A stretch of DNA of 64,000 nt, from NCBI GenBank assembly GCA_963719885.1, contig CAVRDP010000032.1:62001-126000 (forward strand), given 5' to 3'. Under the pieces are notes generated by a model. It ran no database searches. It saw only the letters and a list, made by a program, of their open reading frames with translations, and was not told where the DNA came from. Origin of the DNA: JANXQG01 sp963719885. GTDB lineage: Bacteria; Planctomycetota; Planctomycetia; Pirellulales; Thermoguttaceae. The translations under genes and the position numbers were made by a program. Shown here one piece after another: positions 18,828 to 28,484 of this stretch; positions within the stretch are counted from its first letter, which is position 1; each line of letters starts with the position of its first letter.

Positions 18828-21378
18828 ATGAACGAAACACCACGCCGCCGACTGCTTGCCTACGGCATGGCTCTGCTGGTTCCGGCAATCACACTTTTGG
18901 TCCGTTGGCCCCTCGGGGTGGTCTTGGGCGACAAGGTCGTGTACATGGCGTTCTTCCCTGCCATCCTGGTCGTGGCTTACTGGGGCGGCTTCGGCCCCGG
19001 GATGCTGGCCACGGTTGTCAGCGCCATAGCCGCGACCTGCCTCCTCGTCGAGCCGCTTTACTCCCTCGATATCACCAGCGTCCGAAACACCGTGGCCCTC
19101 GTGCTGCTGGTGCTGGTGGGCGCGATCATCAGCGGCGTGAGCGAATCGCTGCACCGGGTTCGGCACCGCGTCGAGGCCCACGAGCGCCAGCGGGCCGAGG
19201 CGGCACAACGCGAGGCCGAGCAGCGCCTCCGCATTACCGAACGCCAGCGGGCTGAGGACGCGCTCCGCGAGAGCGAGGAGCGCTTCCGCGGCACGTTTGA
19301 GAACGCGGCGGTGGGAATCATCCATTGTGACACCGAGGCCCGCTTCCTGCGGGTCAACCAGAGATATTGCGATATCGTCGGCTATTCCCGGGAGGAACTG
19401 CTCACGATGGCCATCAAGGACGTGACCTACCCTGATGATCTGGCTGACAGCATCGAAAAATTCACGGCGCTCGTTCGCGGCGATTCGAGTTGCTACTCGG
19501 AGGAGAAACGCGACATCCGCAAGGATGGCTCCGTGATTTGGATCAATATCTTTGTCTCGCTACAGCGTGACCGGCTGGGGGCGCCTCTGCATACCATCAG
19601 CATCGTGCAGGACATCTCCAAGCGCAAGAGGCTGGAAGAGGAATTGCGGCAGGCCAAGGAGGCGGCCGAAGCGGCGAATCGAGCTAAGGACGAGTTCCTG
19701 GCCAACGTCAGCCACGAGATCCGCACGCCCATGAACGCCATCCTCGGCATGACCGAGCTGGCCCTCGAATCGCCGGTCACAGACGACCAGCGGCAGTCCT
19801 TACGGACGGTCAAGTCAGCGGCCGAAAGCCTGCTCGGCCTGATCAACGACCTCTTGGACTTCTCCAAGATCGAGGCTGGCAAAATGCTGCTCAGTCCGGC
19901 CGACTTCGCCTTGCGTGCGACGCTGGGCGACACCCTGCGAGCCCTGGCCGTTCGAGCTGAAAATAAGGGGCTGAAACTGGTTCATGACGTGCATCCGGAC
20001 GTGCCCGACGCCCTGGTCGGCGACGCCGGCCGGCTGCGGCAGATTCTGCTCAATCTGGTGGGCAACGCCATCAAGTTCACCGATAAGGGCGAGGTGCTCG
20101 TTACGGTCAAATCCGAAATTCGCGACCCTGCTGCGCAGGTGCCCCGAAAATCCGCAGCAGAACCGAATAGCGAAACGGCAAATTCGAAACCAGGCGCGGT
20201 CCCCGTTTCTGACATTGGATCTTCGGATTTGGGATTTGTTTCCGATTTCGGATTCCGAGATTCGGATTTGGTGCTGGTGCATTTCGCGGTGAGTGACACC
20301 GGCATCGGGATCCCCCAGGACAAGCAGGAGGCGATCTTTCGGGCCTTCGAGCAAGCGGACAATTCGACCACGCGGCGCTACGGCGGCACCGGGTTGGGGC
20401 TGACCATCGCCGCCCGGCTGGTGAACCTCATTGGCGGCACGATCAGCGTGGACAGCCAGCCGGGCCGGGGGAGCACTTTTGTCTTCACGGCGCAGTTTCG
20501 GCCGGCAGCCGCACCCACCGCAGCAGAAGGATCAAGGCGGAGGGGATCAATGTGGAGAAGACGATCGAGTCTGGTCCCCATGCATCACTCCTCCCTCATC
20601 CTTCATCCTCTCCGCTGCGTATCCTAGTGGCTGAGGACAATGAATTCAACGCGCAACTTACCGAGCAACTGCTCGCGCGGCTCGGCCACACCGTGCGGCT
20701 GGCCGATAACGGTCGGGAGGCGCTCTTGCTGGCTGAAGAAGGGGCCTGCGACTTGCTGCTCTTGGACATCCACATGCCGGAACTGGACGGCTTCCAGGTC
20801 ATCCAGGCAATTCGCGAGCGTGAGCGGACCGCGGGAGGCCATCTGCCCGTCATCGCCTTGACGGCAAGCGCCGGAAAGAAGACCGCGAGCGCTGCGTCGC
20901 GGCCGGCATGGATGATTTCCTGGCCAAGCCTATCCGGGCCGCCGACCTGTGGGCGGCGATTGATCGGGTCGTGCGCTCCCACGGGCCGGCCGAACGACGG
21001 GAACCAGGCCTGCTCGACCCGCACGTGCTCTTGGCCGCCTGCGGGGGCGACGCCGTCATTCTGGAGAAGATTTGTGAGGCATTCCGGGCTCACCTGCCGG
21101 ACCATTTGACGGCGGTTCAGGATGCCCTGCGAGAGCGGGACACAATTCGGCTGCGCGAGGCCGCTCACAAGCTTTGCGGGATGGTAGCCGCATTTTCCAG
21201 CGTGGCTGGCGGCGTGGCGTCCGACCTCGAAGACATTGCGGCTCAAGGGCGGCTCGAAGAGGCACGGCCCCTAGTGGGACAGCTTGAAACGATGGCCGAC
21301 GAACTGATGCGGCTGGCAGGCGGCCTGTCGCTCGAAACTCTTCGGCAACAATTCGAAACGCAACCGCAAGCCGGATAA
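18828..21378 (+). CDS. Hybrid sensor kinase: DUF4118-like membrane domain, PAS, HisKA, HATPase, REC, HPt (two frame breaks)
   Basis: The ATG follows GAGG. Residues ~12-100 hold membrane helices of the DUF4118 kind, then a coiled coil, a PAS domain (~150-265), a HisKA box FLANVSHEIRTPMNAIL (His ~295) and an ATPase domain (NLVGNAIKF ~409, DTGIGIP, GGTGLGL). The first frame ends at 20627, but a receiver domain (RILVAEDNEFNAQ, DLLLLDIHMPELDG) continues in the next frame. After ~20880 a third frame gives GMDDFLAKPI and an HPt domain (HKLCGMVAAFSSVAG). One missing base near 20600 and one near 20878 would join all three. An in-frame repeat (residues ~427-482) interrupts the ATPase domain between the N box and DTGIG. 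Phosphate likely flows to the neighbouring NtrC-type regulator. Confidence 0.85.
20107..20275. repeat. Repeat insertion within histidine-kinase ATPase domain
   Basis: The left part begins AAATCCGAAATTCGC and the right part contains GGATCTTCGGATTTGGGATT and further complementary units. In frame it gives SEIRDPAAQ…SSDLGFVSDFGFRDSDL, closely echoing the SEIRNP…VSDLGF insert in the RND gene. It splits a conserved fold without breaking the frame. Confidence 0.7.
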
Positions 21379-21559
21379 ACGACCGACGGCGATCAGGGGC
21401 GTCGAGGAATGGTTCCGTCAAGCCAATCAACTCTCCAGGCGGCTTCATCTGCGGCTTTTTTCCAGCCTTGATGAGCGCGAACTGCCCTTTGAGCCAAGTC
21501 TTCAGTTCCGGCCACTCTTCGGGCCGCGGCAGACGGAAGGATTTGAAATCGTCGCGCCG
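21379..21559. other. Intergenic, no gene recognised
   Basis: Minus-strand frames here (for example a segment RPEEWPELKTWLKGQFALI) look unlike any family I know and have no start signal. The stretch may be part of the decayed repeat gene that follows. Confidence 0.3.
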
Positions 21560-21922
21560 TTGCGGATTTCCGCAAGATCCGATCGGCCTTCGGTGATCGT
21601 TGAGCGGGCCTTGCATCACGGACTTCGGGGGCTTCCCGGTGGCTCGTCGCTCGTTCGCTTTCTGAACCATTACCGGCACGTACCACACCGACTGATTCGG
21701 CCCCGACTGACCGTCAACACGGTTCTGAAATGGGCAGATGCCCATCACCGGCGAGCCGGAAGTTGGCCCAAGTGCAAGTCCGGTTTTATACCGGGAACGC
21801 AGGGCGAGACATGGGCCTCCATCGACTATGCTCTGACCCAAGGTAGACGCGGTCTACCTGGTGGGTTATCGTTGTACTTGCTCTTAACAAAGTACCGTGA
21901 TACCGAATGTAAATCCCCGTAG
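21560..21922 (+). pseudogene. Fragment of a planctomycete WADAHH-repeat protein
   Basis: The frame contains two copies of a repeat known from planctomycete hypothetical proteins: HHGLRGLPGGSSLVRFL, then VLKWADAHHRRAGSWPKCKS, GETWASIDYALTQG and RRGLPGGLSLYLLL. No start codon with a ribosome site and no flanking repeats are present, so this is a remnant. The function of the repeat is unknown. Confidence 0.55.
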
Positions 21923-22046
21923 GCCCGGTGGTAGACGGCAGTGCTTTGTGCGAGAATGGCAGGACACGGACGCCACGCGGTAATCTCACGGATGATCTGG
22001 CCAAGAGCTTCGACATCGATTCCGAATAACTGATTACCGCCCGACC

Positions 22047-23513
22047 ATGAAGAAACGAGCCATGAAAACGCCACGACCACAATCCTGTCAACCGTTCCCA
22101 GCGGTCCTCGTCGCCGGGGTGCTCATGCTGGCTGCGTTGTCGCACGCGATCGTCTGTCCAGCGACGGAGATCCGCGTCGATGCCGGCCGGAAGATCGGCG
22201 CCATTCGAGCGATTCACGGCGTCAACGGCGGACCGATTTGTTACGGTGGCGTCGTCGACCTCTCGGCATATCACAAGATCCTGGGGATTCCCTTGACCCG
22301 CATCCACGATGCCAACTGGCCCGCCCGTGACGTAGTCGATATTCACGCGATTTTCCCCGACTTCAGCGCCGACGCCGACTCGCCCAGCAGCTACCATTTT
22401 GCCCCCACCGACGATTACCTGAAGTCGATCCTGGCCGTTGGTTCAGGCGTGATGTACCGGTTGGGAGAGAGCATCGAGCATACGACCCGCAAGTATTACG
22501 TTCACAAGCCGTCCGATTTCGGCCAATGGGCGAAAATCTGCCTGGGGATTATCCGCCATTACAACGAAAGTTGGGCCGACGGATTTCACTTCAATCTCCG
22601 TTACTTCGAGATCTGGAACGAGGTGGAAATCGGCACCGCGAAATGGGATGGCAGTTCCGAGGACTACTATCGCCTTTACGCCGCCGCGGCCAAGGCGATC
22701 AAAATGCGTTACCCCAAGCTCCTGGTAGGCGGGCCGGCTGCGGCCGGATTAGGGCGGCTGAACGGCAACCGACTCACGCCCACCCCGCATCTCCGTGGGT
22801 TTCTCGAATACTGCCGCAAGCAGTCGCTGCCCTTGGACTTTCTTTCCTGGCACATATACGGGGCCGACCCCGCAGCCCCGGTTCGCGGCACGACCGGTTT
22901 GCGACGTGTCTTGGACGAATACGGCTTCCAGAAAACCGAGATCCACTTGAACGAATGGAATTACTTGCCCAACAACGATTGGGGGGCGGTGTTTGGCCGC
23001 GATGGTGCCCGGATGCAGAAGTCGTTCGAGGAGGCCGGCGGATCAGAGGGCGCCGCCTTCGTCGCCTGCGTGCTGCTTGGGCTCCAGGACGTGCCGCTCG
23101 ACATGGCCAACTTCTATACGGGCGACAACGGCTGCTGGGGCTTGTTCAACGTCTTCGGCGTGCCCAAGAAGACCTACCATGCCTTTCGTGCCTTCAAGGC
23201 CCTGGTCGATCATCCGGCCCGGGTAGCGGTCGAGGGTGGCAAACCGGGAGAATTGAACGCCGTTGCCGGTTTGTCCACGGATGGCCGCGAGTTGGTGATT
23301 GTCGTCAGCAACTTCAAGTCGGCCGATCAGCGGATCGAACTCGTGCTGCAAAACCTGCCTTGGACCGGCCCGAGTGCAAGTGAACTGCTGCTCTTGGACC
23401 AGTCGCGGAACTTGGAGCCGATCCGAAAGGGACTGAACCCCGACCACACCATCACAATTGTGCAGAATCTGCCCGCGCCTGGGGTCCTGCTCGTATACGT
23501 GCGACCACAATAG
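22047..23513 (+). CDS. Secreted glycoside hydrolase, family 39-like
   Basis: The 488-residue protein has an N-terminal signal segment (AVLVAGVLMLAALSHAIVCPA). The body is a (β/α)8 glycosidase: HGVNGGP near the start, acid/base candidate Glu192 in EIWNEVE, DFLSWHIYG, nucleophile candidate Glu303 in IHLNEWNY and a C-terminal β-sandwich. This matches GH39 (beta-xylosidase / alpha-iduronidase fold), which cleaves plant or algal polysaccharide. Two start codons 15 bases apart are possible; neither has a strong ribosome site. Single gene with no sugar-operon neighbours. Confidence 0.82.
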   Translation: MKKRAMKTPRPQSCQPFPAVLVAGVLMLAALSHAIVCPATEIRVDAGRKIGAIRAIHGVNGGPICYGGVVDLSAYHKILGIPLTRIHDANWPARDVVDIHAIFPDFSADADSPSSYHFAPTDDYLKSILAVGSGVMYRLGESIEHTTRKYYVHKPSDFGQWAKICLGIIRHYNESWADGFHFNLRYFEIWNEVEIGTAKWDGSSEDYYRLYAAAAKAIKMRYPKLLVGGPAAAGLGRLNGNRLTPTPHLRGFLEYCRKQSLPLDFLSWHIYGADPAAPVRGTTGLRRVLDEYGFQKTEIHLNEWNYLPNNDWGAVFGRDGARMQKSFEEAGGSEGAAFVACVLLGLQDVPLDMANFYTGDNGCWGLFNVFGVPKKTYHAFRAFKALVDHPARVAVEGGKPGELNAVAGLSTDGRELVIVVSNFKSADQRIELVLQNLPWTGPSASELLLLDQSRNLEPIRKGLNPDHTITIVQNLPAPGVLLVYVRPQ

Positions 23514-23908
23514 TCGATGTGCGTTCCCACTTTAGGACTGGAACTCGGCCACGAGTCAGCTTCGGGCGGGTCAGAACGGTCAGAACCGTTTCAAGCCGAA
23601 AACCCCGGTTTTGCCCTCAGTCGATCTGGCATGACTGCCAAACAGGGGCAGCGATTAAAGGCAGGGGATAGGCCGTCGCCGTTTGGCCATCGTAATCGGA
23701 AAAGTCTCGCCATCTTCCTGTAGTTCCAGGCCTTGCTTGTACCCGCTGGGGGCGGAAAGTAGAATGGCGAGTATATCCTGCCCCAAATCTCCATCGTGGG
23801 ATAGCGTCCAAAGGGCCGTGGAATAAGTCCACGCGCAACCCACGGGACCAGGGGCAAGACCGAGCTAGGCATTGCGCGGCACAGACTAGGAAGGAATCCA
23901 GCAACAAC
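23514..23908. other. Intergenic, no gene recognised
   Basis: About 395 bp. A minus-strand frame (LSHDGDLGQDILAILLSAPS) is open near 23660-23840 but has no start signal and no family I recognise. The left part contains an imperfect repeat (AACCGTTTCAAGCCG). It precedes the restriction island and may mark its boundary. Confidence 0.3.
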
Positions 23909-24775
23909 ATGATCGAAAACGACTTCGATGTTTCTTTTGTCGCACGAATGGCACTGCGAGAGAAGCAGATACAGCAGAACTATCGTCCGATCATCGCCGT
24001 TCATAAGTGGTTCGCGCGTCGTCCAGGGACATTGTTCCGAGGGCTGCTATTGTCCGAATTCGGCACCAAACCACTGGCGGAGGCATTCTGCCAGTCCAAT
24101 CGGCTTGATCGACTCCAAGTGGCCGATCCTTTCATGGGCGGCGGCACTCCCATTATCGAGGCAAATCGGCTCGGCTGTGACGTCATCGGGTTCGATATAA
24201 ACCCCATGTCCTATTGGGTCGTGCGTCAGGAGATCGAACATCTTGACCTTGCTGCCTATCGAGAGCAGGCCACTCGACTACTTAACGCACTGAACAAGGA
24301 ACTAGGCGACCTCTACGTTACCCGCTGTTTGCTTTGCGGCTCACACGCCTCCGTCAAATACTTTTTCTGGGTCAAACAACATACCTGTCCACTTTGCGAG
24401 AAAGACCTCGACCTCTGGCCTGGATACTTGTTTGCAAAGGACACGCGGCACCCTGCCAACGTGGTCATTTGCCATCGATGTGGTGCATTAAATGAGGTTA
24501 AAGACCTTGGCCGTCTCGGTACATGCGTAACCTGTTCGGCAAGACTTACATTGGACGGCACGGCCAATCGTAACAAAACGAGATGTCCGCACTGTGGACA
24601 CGAAACCAAGTACCCAGGCGGCAAGTCGCCCGAAAACCATCGCCTGCTTGACGGCGGGCCTCGGGAACCTCGAATGGCGGCGGAATTGCGGCTAATAGCT
24701 GTTGCCCCCGGCGGAAGGAGTGGAACAGTTGTGGGGGAGAAATCGCATGAAAGTCCTGTTTCTAATGCTAGCTGA
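23909..24775 (+). CDS. DNA methyltransferase with zinc ribbons, C-terminally truncated
   Basis: The N-terminal part is well conserved: ALREKQIQQNYRPIIAVHKW, FARRPGTLFRGLL, and the AdoMet-binding motif DPFMGGGT followed by GFDINPMSYWV. Between this and the expected catalytic motif lie three or more Cys-pair zinc ribbons (CLLCGS/CPLC, CHRCGA/CVTC, CPHCGHE). After CPHCGHETKYPGG the sequence stops resembling a methylase and ends at 24775, so the catalytic (D/S)PPY half is missing. Intact relatives are much longer. It is probably inactive. It converges with the XRE/nuclease pair and was probably the modification partner of that system. Confidence 0.7.
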   Translation: MIENDFDVSFVARMALREKQIQQNYRPIIAVHKWFARRPGTLFRGLLLSEFGTKPLAEAFCQSNRLDRLQVADPFMGGGTPIIEANRLGCDVIGFDINPMSYWVVRQEIEHLDLAAYREQATRLLNALNKELGDLYVTRCLLCGSHASVKYFFWVKQHTCPLCEKDLDLWPGYLFAKDTRHPANVVICHRCGALNEVKDLGRLGTCVTCSARLTLDGTANRNKTRCPHCGHETKYPGGKSPENHRLLDGGPREPRMAAELRLIAVAPGGRSGTVVGEKSHESPVSNAS

Positions 24776-24971
24776 GGTTGAAATTGAGAGCCTGGCAGAG
24801 CGCGAGGATCCGGTCGCCGCAGCGCAAGCTACCATTGACGCGTTTCGGGAGCTATCGCTCCCGAACCACTATGGCATCTCACTCTATAGGACGAACCCAG
24901 GCGAGATGCCGCACACCGATAAGTTTGGCGTGACACTTGCCGAAACCGTGACAGTCGAAACCGTGACCTAG
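24747..24971 (+). CDS. Small hypothetical protein, 74 residues
   Basis: The ATG at 24747 follows GTGGGGGAG and overlaps the end of the truncated methylase by 29 bases. The product begins MKVLFLMLAEVEIESLAERE and ends in a TVETVT repeat. No family is recognised. It may be the remaining 3' part of a gene whose middle was deleted, or a genuine small protein of the island. Confidence 0.4.
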   Translation: MKVLFLMLAEVEIESLAEREDPVAAAQATIDAFRELSLPNHYGISLYRTNPGEMPHTDKFGVTLAETVTVETVT

Positions 24972-25076
24972 TCTTGCCAGTCCGCAGCGCAACAAAACGA
25001 GCACCGCGATAATCCCTGGTCGCACGCCAAATTGGCGCACGGCGGAGACCTGCGATTGAGCCTCGATCGGGCTTGC

Positions 25077-25655
25077 TCACTTTATCATCTCCGGATTGGT
25101 TCGGCCCAATAATTGTGCCAGGGTCTCAAAGGTGAGCGTCGTTAGGTCGTCCGTAGCGCCGACAGCCGCTACGAACCGACGGGTGTCGAGGCGGCGCGCG
25201 GTGGGAATGTGCAGCCCTGGTCGACGCAGAATCGCGACTTGAATATGCCCCTCCCCGGTCCGAAATCGCGCACCGAAGCGGATCCAAACCAGCATATCAG
25301 CGCGAAGGTCTTTGTCCTTCAGTTCCTGGAAAGCATGTTCCCCAGTTGCCTTGACTTCAACGCGCCGAGCCTCACCGGAAAGGTGCTCGATCACCACGTC
25401 GCAGTCGGCGCCGCCAAACCGAGCGCTCCAACCTGGACCAAAGAGCGCTTCCGCCGCCGCGATAACAACCGACTCGCTGAAGACCGACGGGAGCGGTGGG
25501 AATTTGATGTACACCGCAGTGCGGTGCGATTGCCGCAACCGAGCGACGCCTTTGAATGCCTCGATCAGCGCGGCGTCCAATTCCATTATTTCATCGACAC
25601 CCAAGGGCTCACGTCGCTTCGGCGAAGCGTGGCCATCACGTCGCCGGTCACTCAT
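25077..25655 (-). CDS. Putative restriction endonuclease, PD-(D/E)XK fold
   Basis: I chose the ATG at 25655, which overlaps the stop of the upstream regulator (ATGAGTGA), giving 192 residues. The core reads GGADCDVVIEHL, a strand-turn-strand, then RRVEVKATGE: an Asp followed by Glu-x-Lys, the active-site layout of PD-(D/E)XK nucleases. The helical N-terminus (MELDAALIEAFKGVARL) could be a DNA-recognition part. Coupling to an XRE regulator and the nearby methylase fragment points to a type II restriction-modification system. The nuclease appears intact while the modification gene does not, which would be lethal if it were active, so another methylase must protect or the nuclease is silent. Confidence 0.6.
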   Translation of the reverse strand: MSDRRRDGHASPKRREPLGVDEIMELDAALIEAFKGVARLRQSHRTAVYIKFPPLPSVFSESVVIAAAEALFGPGWSARFGGADCDVVIEHLSGEARRVEVKATGEHAFQELKDKDLRADMLVWIRFGARFRTGEGHIQVAILRRPGLHIPTARRLDTRRFVAAVGATDDLTTLTFETLAQLLGRTNPEMIK

Positions 25656-25908
25656 GCGGCCTCCCGCCCTTGATGGCGCTTTCAGCGGCAGCAAGTATCG
25701 ACGATGGCTTGTCGTTCAGAGCCGCAGCCAACCGAACGATGGTGTCGATGGTGGGCGAGCGCCGCGCGCGCTCAAGCAGGCTAATGTACGTGGGGTGCAA
25801 CCCGCTACGCTCGCCCAGGGCCTCCTGGCTCAGCCCCTTTTCCATTCGCAGCGCCTGGAGGGTGGCCGCAATAGCTCTGCGCATATCAGAAGTTCGGAAT
25901 TCGGTCAT
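25648..25908 (-). CDS. XRE-family regulator (C-protein-like)
   Basis: The 86-residue protein starts at the ATG at 25908 and contains a complete helix-turn-helix: ATLQALRMEKGLSQEALGER, SGLHPTYISLLERARRSPTI, then IVRLAAALND. This is the size and pattern of controller proteins of restriction systems. Its stop overlaps the start of the nuclease gene by eight bases, so the pair is translationally coupled and probably autoregulated. Confidence 0.85.
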   Translation of the reverse strand: MTEFRTSDMRRAIAATLQALRMEKGLSQEALGERSGLHPTYISLLERARRSPTIDTIVRLAAALNDKPSSILAAAESAIKGGRPHE

Positions 25909-25956
25909 GCCGGCAAGGGTAGCAATTCCATGTCGGCCGAACCACAGACAATAGTC

Positions 25957-26160
25957 GTGATAGCGGCGAGAGAATCTGAAAATTCCGTCGACCTTCGCTG
26001 CGCGAAGGTGCCCGCCCCCGCCCAAGCTCGTCGCCCTTGGGGTCGGAGAAGGCCCGGCAGGCGTCCTTCTCCGCCTTGTAGACGACTTCTCCGCTCTTGG
26101 TCACCTTGACCAGCCGAAGAATACATGGCCGGCCATCCACCTTTCCTGTGGACGGAACGT
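25957..26160 (-). pseudogene. Fragment of an IS91-like transposase
   Basis: The minus-strand reading KVDGRPCILRLVKVTKSG then EVVYKAEKDACRAFSDPKGDE and RRNFQILSPL matches the segment before the catalytic part of planctomycete IS91-family transposases (…VVYKAEKDACRAF…RNFQ…PLDFLAE). Neither the zinc-binding N-terminus nor the catalytic part is present. It lies in the gap between the regulator and the toxin-antitoxin pair, suggesting past transposition in the island. Confidence 0.5.
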
Positions 26161-26172
26161 GACGAAGTAGGG

Positions 26173-26178
26173 TATAAT
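26173..26178 (+). promoter_or_regulatory. -10 box TATAAT directly before the antitoxin ATG
   Basis: A perfect TATAAT ends six bases before the A of the ATG at 26185, so transcription would start at or next to the start codon and the message would be leaderless. No Shine-Dalgarno sequence precedes the ATG, in agreement. The -35 element is not clear. Confidence 0.5.
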
Positions 26179-26184
26179 TGTCGC

Positions 26185-26472
26185 ATGGAAACCAAGTACG
26201 TTCCCGCCATTTTTGAAGCCGGCAAACTCCGTCCCCTCGCACCGCTTGACTTGCACGAACAGGAGCGGGTGGAAGTGGCCGTCATCCGTGCCGCGTTCGC
26301 CGCCGGGGAAGCCCAAGGAGAGAATGACAACGATGCCGACCAGGGCTACGTGCCGCTCATTGCCGCCGAGGCCGATCCCACAGTCACGCTTGAACAGGTC
26401 CAACGGGCGCTCGCCAAGATTCCCGGATCGCTCGCCGAGGATTTCGCCCGCGAACGCGACGACCGCTTCTGA
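26185..26472 (+). CDS. Antitoxin, AF2212/DUF104-like
   Basis: The 95-residue protein begins METKYVPAIFEAGKLRPLAP, LDLHEQERVEVAVI: the β-strand pattern (xxIxAxFExGxLRPLxPLxLxEGxxVxV) of AF2212-type antitoxins that pair with PIN toxins. The C-terminal half (EQVQRALAKIPGSLAEDFAR) is a longer helical tail likely to wrap the toxin. Its TGA overlaps the toxin ATG (26470-26474). Confidence 0.8.
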   Translation: METKYVPAIFEAGKLRPLAPLDLHEQERVEVAVIRAAFAAGEAQGENDNDADQGYVPLIAAEADPTVTLEQVQRALAKIPGSLAEDFARERDDRF

Positions 26473-26930
26473 TGCCCCGCTATTTTCTCGATTCCTGTGC
26501 CCTTGCCAAGACGTACCATGTTGAAACGGGCACGGCCAAAATGCTTGCGCTCATGGCCGATGCTGCCAGTCAGTTCTTCATCTCCTCGCTCACGGTGATC
26601 GAGATCCAATCGGTCTTCAGCCAGAAGGTCCGCGACGGCAAGATCGACGAGACCGACTACCGGCTCGTCAAGAAACGCTTCGCCGCCGACATCGACGCCA
26701 AAAGGCTTATCGTCAAGAATCTGCTCCGACCGCAGCAGAGAATGGCGGAGAAACTGCTCGAAAAACACGCCAAAGTCCGGCGGTTGCGGACGCTCGACGC
26801 GCTCCAGTTGGGTGCGGCGCTGGAATTGTGGGCAAAGCTGCTGCTGGACCACTTCGTCTCCTCCGACAAGCATCTCGTCGAGGTTGCTCGGCTGGAGGGA
26901 ATCTCCGTCGTCAATCCCGACGACCCGTAA
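26472..26930 (+). CDS. PIN-domain ribonuclease toxin (VapC family)
   Basis: The 152-residue protein has the PIN layout: first acidic residue in RYFLDSCALAK (Asp7), Glu in SSLTVIEIQSVF, Asp in RLRTLDALQLGAA and a last Asp in VSSDKHLVEVA. VapC toxins cut RNA, often initiator tRNA or rRNA, when the antitoxin is lost. Start and stop overlap with the antitoxin gene confirms the pair. It looks complete and functional. Confidence 0.88.
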   Translation: MPRYFLDSCALAKTYHVETGTAKMLALMADAASQFFISSLTVIEIQSVFSQKVRDGKIDETDYRLVKKRFAADIDAKRLIVKNLLRPQQRMAEKLLEKHAKVRRLRTLDALQLGAALELWAKLLLDHFVSSDKHLVEVARLEGISVVNPDDP

Positions 26931-27020
26931 CGCGGCGGCCATTTATCCGCTACTCTGCGAGCGGTTGCGCGTTGCCGACCTCCTGAGAAAGCCGAATTCA
27001 CCAACTCATGCTGACCACCT

Positions 27021-28122
27021 GTGTGGTGGTTTCTTATTCGGGGAAAACGACGGGGGGACAACCTTAAACACCGCCAGAACTTCTTCGATGCCAACGCCTA
27101 CGGTGTCGGCTACGCGACACACGGACTGTTCCCGTACCGGGGAAAGATCCACCCGCAGATGATTAAGGGGATCATGAACATCATCGGGCTAAAGCCCGGC
27201 AATGTGGTCCTTGATCCCATGGCGGGCTGCGGAACCACCCTCATCGAGGCCAGCATCATCGGCATCGACAGCATCGGTGTCGAGCTCAGCCCGTTTGCAT
27301 GCCTGATGGCGCGAGCCAAACTGGCCGGGCTGCGTATGGACTGCTCGCGGTTCGTCAAGCTGCTGCAGATTACCGATGAAATCTTCGCCTACTTTGAGCG
27401 CAACCAGAACATCGCTGGTTCACTCTTTGACCGGATGGATCCCGACGGCTCTTCAAAAAAGTTGAAAGAACTCGACGGAAGAGACGCACGCAAGGAACTT
27501 GTGCTCTTGGCGTTTCTCGACACGATGGGCTACGCCACCCGCCGCAAAACCAAGAATGCGCAACAGCTTTTCCCGACCGTTCTGGGGCGGTATCTTGCCG
27601 CAGTCGAAGAGTTCAATATCGTGCGCGAGGAACTTGGTCTAACTCTGGGCAAGAGCAACGTCATTTGCGGTGATGCGCGCAAACTGGATCTGCACGACGG
27701 GTCCGTGCAGGACGTTCATTTTCTCGCCGCCCTACTCGTTTGCAATAGACTACGTAGCCAACGACGATCTCCAAATCCGTTACTTGGGTCTCGACCCAAA
27801 AGCCCTCGCGGGTCGCATGGTCGGCCTAATCGGCGGCACGGGGCGGACGATTGCCGACCGCGTGCGGAACCGCGTGGACCACTACTTCCGGGACATGAAT
27901 TGTATCCTTGGCGAGTGCGCCCGGGTCATGACGCGCGGCGCCTGTTGCGTTCTCGTGATCGGGTCTAATACCAACCAAACGGGCGGCATCCGGCTGGAGC
28001 AGAAAATGATCGAATTTGCTGGGTCGCATGGGATGCCTCTTCACAAGGTTATCACGCGCGAGATCGAGGGGATCCACAATACGATGCGAGAGGAATATAT
28101 CCTGATTTTCCGCAAACAGTGA
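27021..28122 (+). CDS. Second DNA methyltransferase (N4/N6 type), frame broken near 27732
   Basis: The conserved part begins at FPYRGKIHPQMIKGIM, followed by the AdoMet motif DPMAGCGTT and GVELSPFACLMARAKL. The catalytic motif is FSPPYSFAIDY, but it lies in the next frame: one extra T in the TTTT run near 27732 separates DVHF from SPPY. The second frame runs on to the stop at 28122 with CVLVIGSNTN and EEYILIFRKQ. Restored, the product is ~366 residues. The order (AdoMet motif, then SPPY) fits amino-methyltransferases. The true start is unclear because upstream codons show no ribosome site; the N-terminus may be lost. It could protect against the nuclease of this island if functional. Confidence 0.65.
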
Positions 28123-28221
28123 CAATATGGATAAGGACGCAAGCCCGAGAATGCGGTCCGCTTCCTTCAGGTCAATCGTCGGCCCCACGTCGGTCTTCTC
28201 GTCCAGAGTCAATCACGTACT

Positions 28222-28270
28222 CAGACCGGCACTCGCCACTTTGCAACGCAAAGCGGCGAGTGCCGGTCTG
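28222..28270. repeat. Near-perfect 49-base palindrome
   Basis: The outer arms CAGACCGGCACTCGCC / GGCGAGTGCCGGTCTG are perfect over 16 bases and an inner CTTTGC-AAC-GCAAAG extends the stem. It stands alone in the 360-bp gap between the methylase and the nitrilase, where both genes end. It may be a REP element or a bidirectional terminator; no T-run flanks it. Confidence 0.65.
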
Positions 28271-28484
28271 ACCCCCTACTGAAGCCGGCCCGAGCCGCTT
28301 GGCGGTGGCGTTGCGGTCGCTCGCGGCCGTCCCGATGGCCGCATTCTACCATTTGCCACGGCAGTAGGGAGCAGGCAGGCCACAGAGCTTGCGGACAAAC
28401 CCGCCCGGGCATGGGCGGGGACCGCTGGTAGCGGGCCTTTCGAGTAACGACAGCGCGTGGCTGTGCTGAAGCGTGACCGACTTG

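Noticed and set aside
25209..26109. Plus-strand frames opposite the nuclease and XRE genes
   Set aside because: The minus strand has a clear helix-turn-helix and nuclease motif with overlapping start and stop. The plus-strand products are Arg/Ser-rich shadows.
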